Shown here: positions 61,432-64,000 of the stretch, piece by piece
Layout of the letters: every line of letters begins with the position of its first letter
Numbering within the stretch: position 1 is the stretch's first letter
NCBI GenBank assembly: GCA_933207985.1
Contig: OW240914.1
Span: 290,242,601-290,306,600, forward strand
Source of the DNA: Pelobates cultripes
Lineage: Eukaryota > Chordata > Amphibia > Anura > Pelobatidae
Direction of reading: 5' to 3'
DNA: 64,000 bases
The notes under the pieces: model-generated
Told to the model about the DNA's origin: nothing
Databases searched by the model: none
The model's input: only the letters and a program-made list of their open reading frames with translations
Position numbers and translations under genes: made by a program

Positions 61432-62662
61432 TTAAAGAGAAACTAGAGGCTAGGAATTCAAAATTGTATTTCTGACACTATAGCTACCTATAATGTCCCC
61501 TCACTCGCACGACCTCACTCCTCCCTTTTCTCCCCCGCAGTGCAGAACCCTTTTCTCACATACCGGAATTTAGCGCCGATGTCCTTTCAGCGCTGGGTCA
61601 CGCTCTGCCTTGGCTTCTCCTACCCAACGTCGGCCTAATGCGCATGTCCCGCGAGAACAGCCCTGTAGGCTTGATGGAAAATGGGTTTTACATTGACACA
61701 AAAAAAACATATTTTAAGCAAGTCTGCCACAGTAAAATGCTGTCAATGGTTAGTGGGATAAGGCAAGATGTTTGCTTGGTAAATAACAAAAGATTAGGAA
61801 ATGCTAACTATGCTGTAACCTCAAGCATTCATCTCTGCACTTTGTATCACTCTGAATGTTAATGCAGAATTTACACATTTCTGCTTTAGTGATATCAATT
61901 TCATCTATATTTTTTTTACTATCATTTCACTAAAGACTTTTATAGCAAATTGTAAAGTGTCTTTGTATCAAGAAAATATAGGTAAGTCCCCCAAACTGTT
62001 TCAGGGTTATTCACTAAAGCGAGAATTCAAAGTGAATTGCAAAGTTAAGGTCAAAATATTTGAACAGGAAAAATTCTCATAGTCAATTAATCTTTCAGTT
62101 CAGCTACTCTGGCCTTAAATTTGAAATTCACTTTGAATGATCACTTTAAATAGCCCTGTTAGTTTCACCATGTACCTAAAATACATCACAATTTCCTGAG
62201 ACATAACAGGGCAGTCTAAGCACCATTATTACTAGAGTCCATTGTTGTTAGAACTAGTACTAAATGGACGAAGTCCCCTGATTCTGTGACAAACCATTTT
62301 CAAGCAGTTTGATAAAAAAAACAGGCAGCCTCCAAGCACTTATGCCCCTGGGCCCTCACTTGCCATATTGTTAATTGAGAATTTACACATTTCTGCTTTA
62401 GTTATATCAATTTCATCCATATTTTCCTACGCTTGATAAACCTCACAAAGGCAAGCTAAACCTCCTTTTTTTAGCTTTACAAATGTAATTGTAATATAAT
62501 TGTAAAAAAATCAAATGACTGTAATGGAGGGAGGCGGGAGTGAGCACACAGAGCTGAGCATAGAATGCAAGGTGAGAATACATATTTTATGGCTGTGTGC
62601 ACCATAAATTATACTTAGAATTGAAGATTATGCTAGCGCAGTGTACTAATAATCTTAATTTT
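61432..62662. repeat. Intergenic repeats including a T2-like end and hairpin repeat copy D
   Basis: TTAAAGAGAAACTAGAGGC at 61432 resembles a T2 left end; a possible partner is ggagtaaccctttaa ending at 63564. 62008-62160 is a copy of the gaattcaaagtgaatt hairpin family. aatttacacatttctgcttt occurs twice (from about 61868 and 62385), a direct repeat 517 bp apart. Confidence 0.4.
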
Positions 62663-63393
62663 AATAATGACAGGAGGTCGAGTATTTTGCATTTACTTTC
62701 TTTACTAACTCCACAGCAGCAAAGAAAAAAACAGTAGAAACAATCAGAGCGAGTCAGAGTATATATAAGTCCAGGCATAGCCAATCATTTGGCGATTCCC
62801 CAGGTAGATGCTCAGCCCTGATCAAGATGTTGTGTGAGAAGTTCGCTAGTGTTTGGGAGCGAGTCCCTCCCAGATGGTTGATGTATTGTACTGTGGAGAC
62901 ATTGTCCATCCGCAGTAGGATACAGCAGTCGGATTGTCCTTTCGCCAGGCTTCACACAGATTGTGTGAACAGCACGCGAAACAGACAGGGAAAGTGGCGA
63001 ACGTAGCCACCGGGGGGGGGGGAAGGAATGTCTCGACAGGCTGCCTCCGTGTGTGTGAGAGAGAGCCTGAGTATGAGCGACAGGTAAATATACAGATAAA
63101 TATACAAATACAGTCTACACTTGCTGGGGACCTAGCAAGGGACCCTCTACCGCCCCCAGTGAAGCAAATATACCATATACATCAGTATAGATATACATAG
63201 ATTTTCAGAAGCAGTACTCTGACCTGACTTGTGATGGAGCAGCAAAGAAAGAGGAAATGATTGGCTATGCCTGGACTTATATATATACTCTGACTCGCTC
63301 TGATTGCTTTCTTTGTTTCTACGTTTTTTTTCTTTGCTGCTGTGGAGTTAGTAAAGAAAGTATATGCAAAATAAGAAACCTCCTGTCATATTA
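62663..63393. mobile_element. Foldback-type element with about 130-bp inverted arms
   Basis: Left arm 62663-62790 and right arm 63255-63393 are inverted copies (tgacaggaggt ... tatataagtccaggcatagc ... caatcattt). Each arm carries tatataagtcc and ccaatca, a TATA/CCAAT-like pair. The inner 460 bp is GC-richer with no recognised ORF. A DIRS-like or solo-LTR origin is possible. Confidence 0.5.
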
Positions 63394-64000
63394 TAACATT
63401 ATGCAGCCCGGATTCCAGGCCACCAAAGTCACGTGTGCTGGGAGTATAACTAGCCCCCAGCACACAAGTGTAAATATCTGTGAATGTGCAGTGCTTCAAG
63501 CAGAAACAGAATCTAGACGACCATGACCACTTCAAATCACTGAAGGGTTGGAGTAACCCTTTAAGACACAAGTGCGCTTTTTCACATTGGACATATTATA
63601 GAAATGGAGTTTGGCCTCATGGCAACCAACCTGGGAGACAGTCAGAGTTATACTGTAAATTCAAAATTTTGCAAATGAAAATGTGAATGGCGAAATTTAG
63701 GCTAAAACAACCAAGCTTTGTTGGAGCTAGTTTTTTTTTTCTGATCAGTCATTTAGCCTTAAATGATGTCATTTGGATTTAATTCAGATTTTATTTCAGT
63801 ATGTATGTGTGTCATTTTCTTGAGTTTAAAATACACATTTACAAGTATATTAATGTATGTGTAGTATATTTTATGTAATGTAAATCAAAGGATATATTTG
63901 AGATAGCACTCTTTGACACACACTTACTGACCCTCCCCCACACAAATATATTCAATAGCACAATCATTCACTTACTAGCACTTATACTCTGTCACTGACT
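63394..64000. other. Intergenic end of window: nothing recognised
   Basis: AT-rich sequence. Apart from the T2-like end at about 63549-63564, no feature is recognised up to the window edge. Confidence 0.4.

Noticed and set aside
1..64000. CRISPR arrays, operons or other prokaryotic systems
   Set aside because: Split genes with GT-AG introns and vertebrate transposons show a nuclear eukaryotic genome. The regular tandem tracts are minisatellites without spacers.

Overview
The window looks like a piece of an anuran (frog) nuclear genome. The introns are large and packed with TTAA-flanked elements of the T2/Kolobok type first described in Xenopus, together with hAT elements, L1/Tx1-like LINEs, Penelope-like elements and a tRNA-derived SINE. 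Species assignment is inference.

One host gene dominates. It is the + strand gene for cilia- and flagella-associated protein 43 (CFAP43, formerly WDR96). I can place 34 consecutive coding exons from 2091 to the stop codon at 60433-60435. All splice phases agree, and the joined exons give 1,477 codons without an internal stop. The family is about 1,660 residues long, so roughly 190 N-terminal residues, the first exons and the promoter lie upstream of base 1. Exons 1-12 encode the C-terminal two thirds or so of the WD40 beta-propeller region. Exons 13-14 encode a linker. Exons 15-34 encode a long charged coiled-coil region ending in the conserved tail. CFAP43 works with CFAP44 in the axonemal tether/tetherhead complex that anchors the inner-arm dynein f (I1) motor domains.

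Layout: 1-2090 is an upstream intron with a decayed LINE reverse-transcriptase fragment, a LINE 3' tail and a possible SINE. 2236-17242 holds exons 2-12 with a T2 element split by a hAT element (5833-7131). Intron 12 (17374-22483) holds a dead L1-like element. Introns 14-15 hold a hAT element with a 198-bp Penelope-type insertion, two 80-bp TTAA MITEs, a SINE and a 2.1-kb TTAA element. 30009-50113 carries exons 16-32 with several T2 copies. Intron 32 has a 5'-truncated L1-like element (minus strand) that was itself hit by a Penelope-like element carrying a GIY-YIG endonuclease domain. Intron 33 is a nest of T2 in T2, a 2-kb retro-type insertion with 646-bp inverted arms, and a hAT element rich in CA repeats. 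Downstream of 60435 there is a 3' UTR and repeat-rich intergenic sequence, with no second host gene recognised.

The most interesting signals are: a perfect RFX X-box consensus flanked by two TCTCGCGAGA boxes inside the intron-33 hAT element of this ciliary gene; the young 646-bp inverted repeat with a 15-bp target duplication; degenerate hammerhead-ribozyme-like motifs in Penelope-type sequences; and a tandem repeat that copies the exon-21 splice donor several times.
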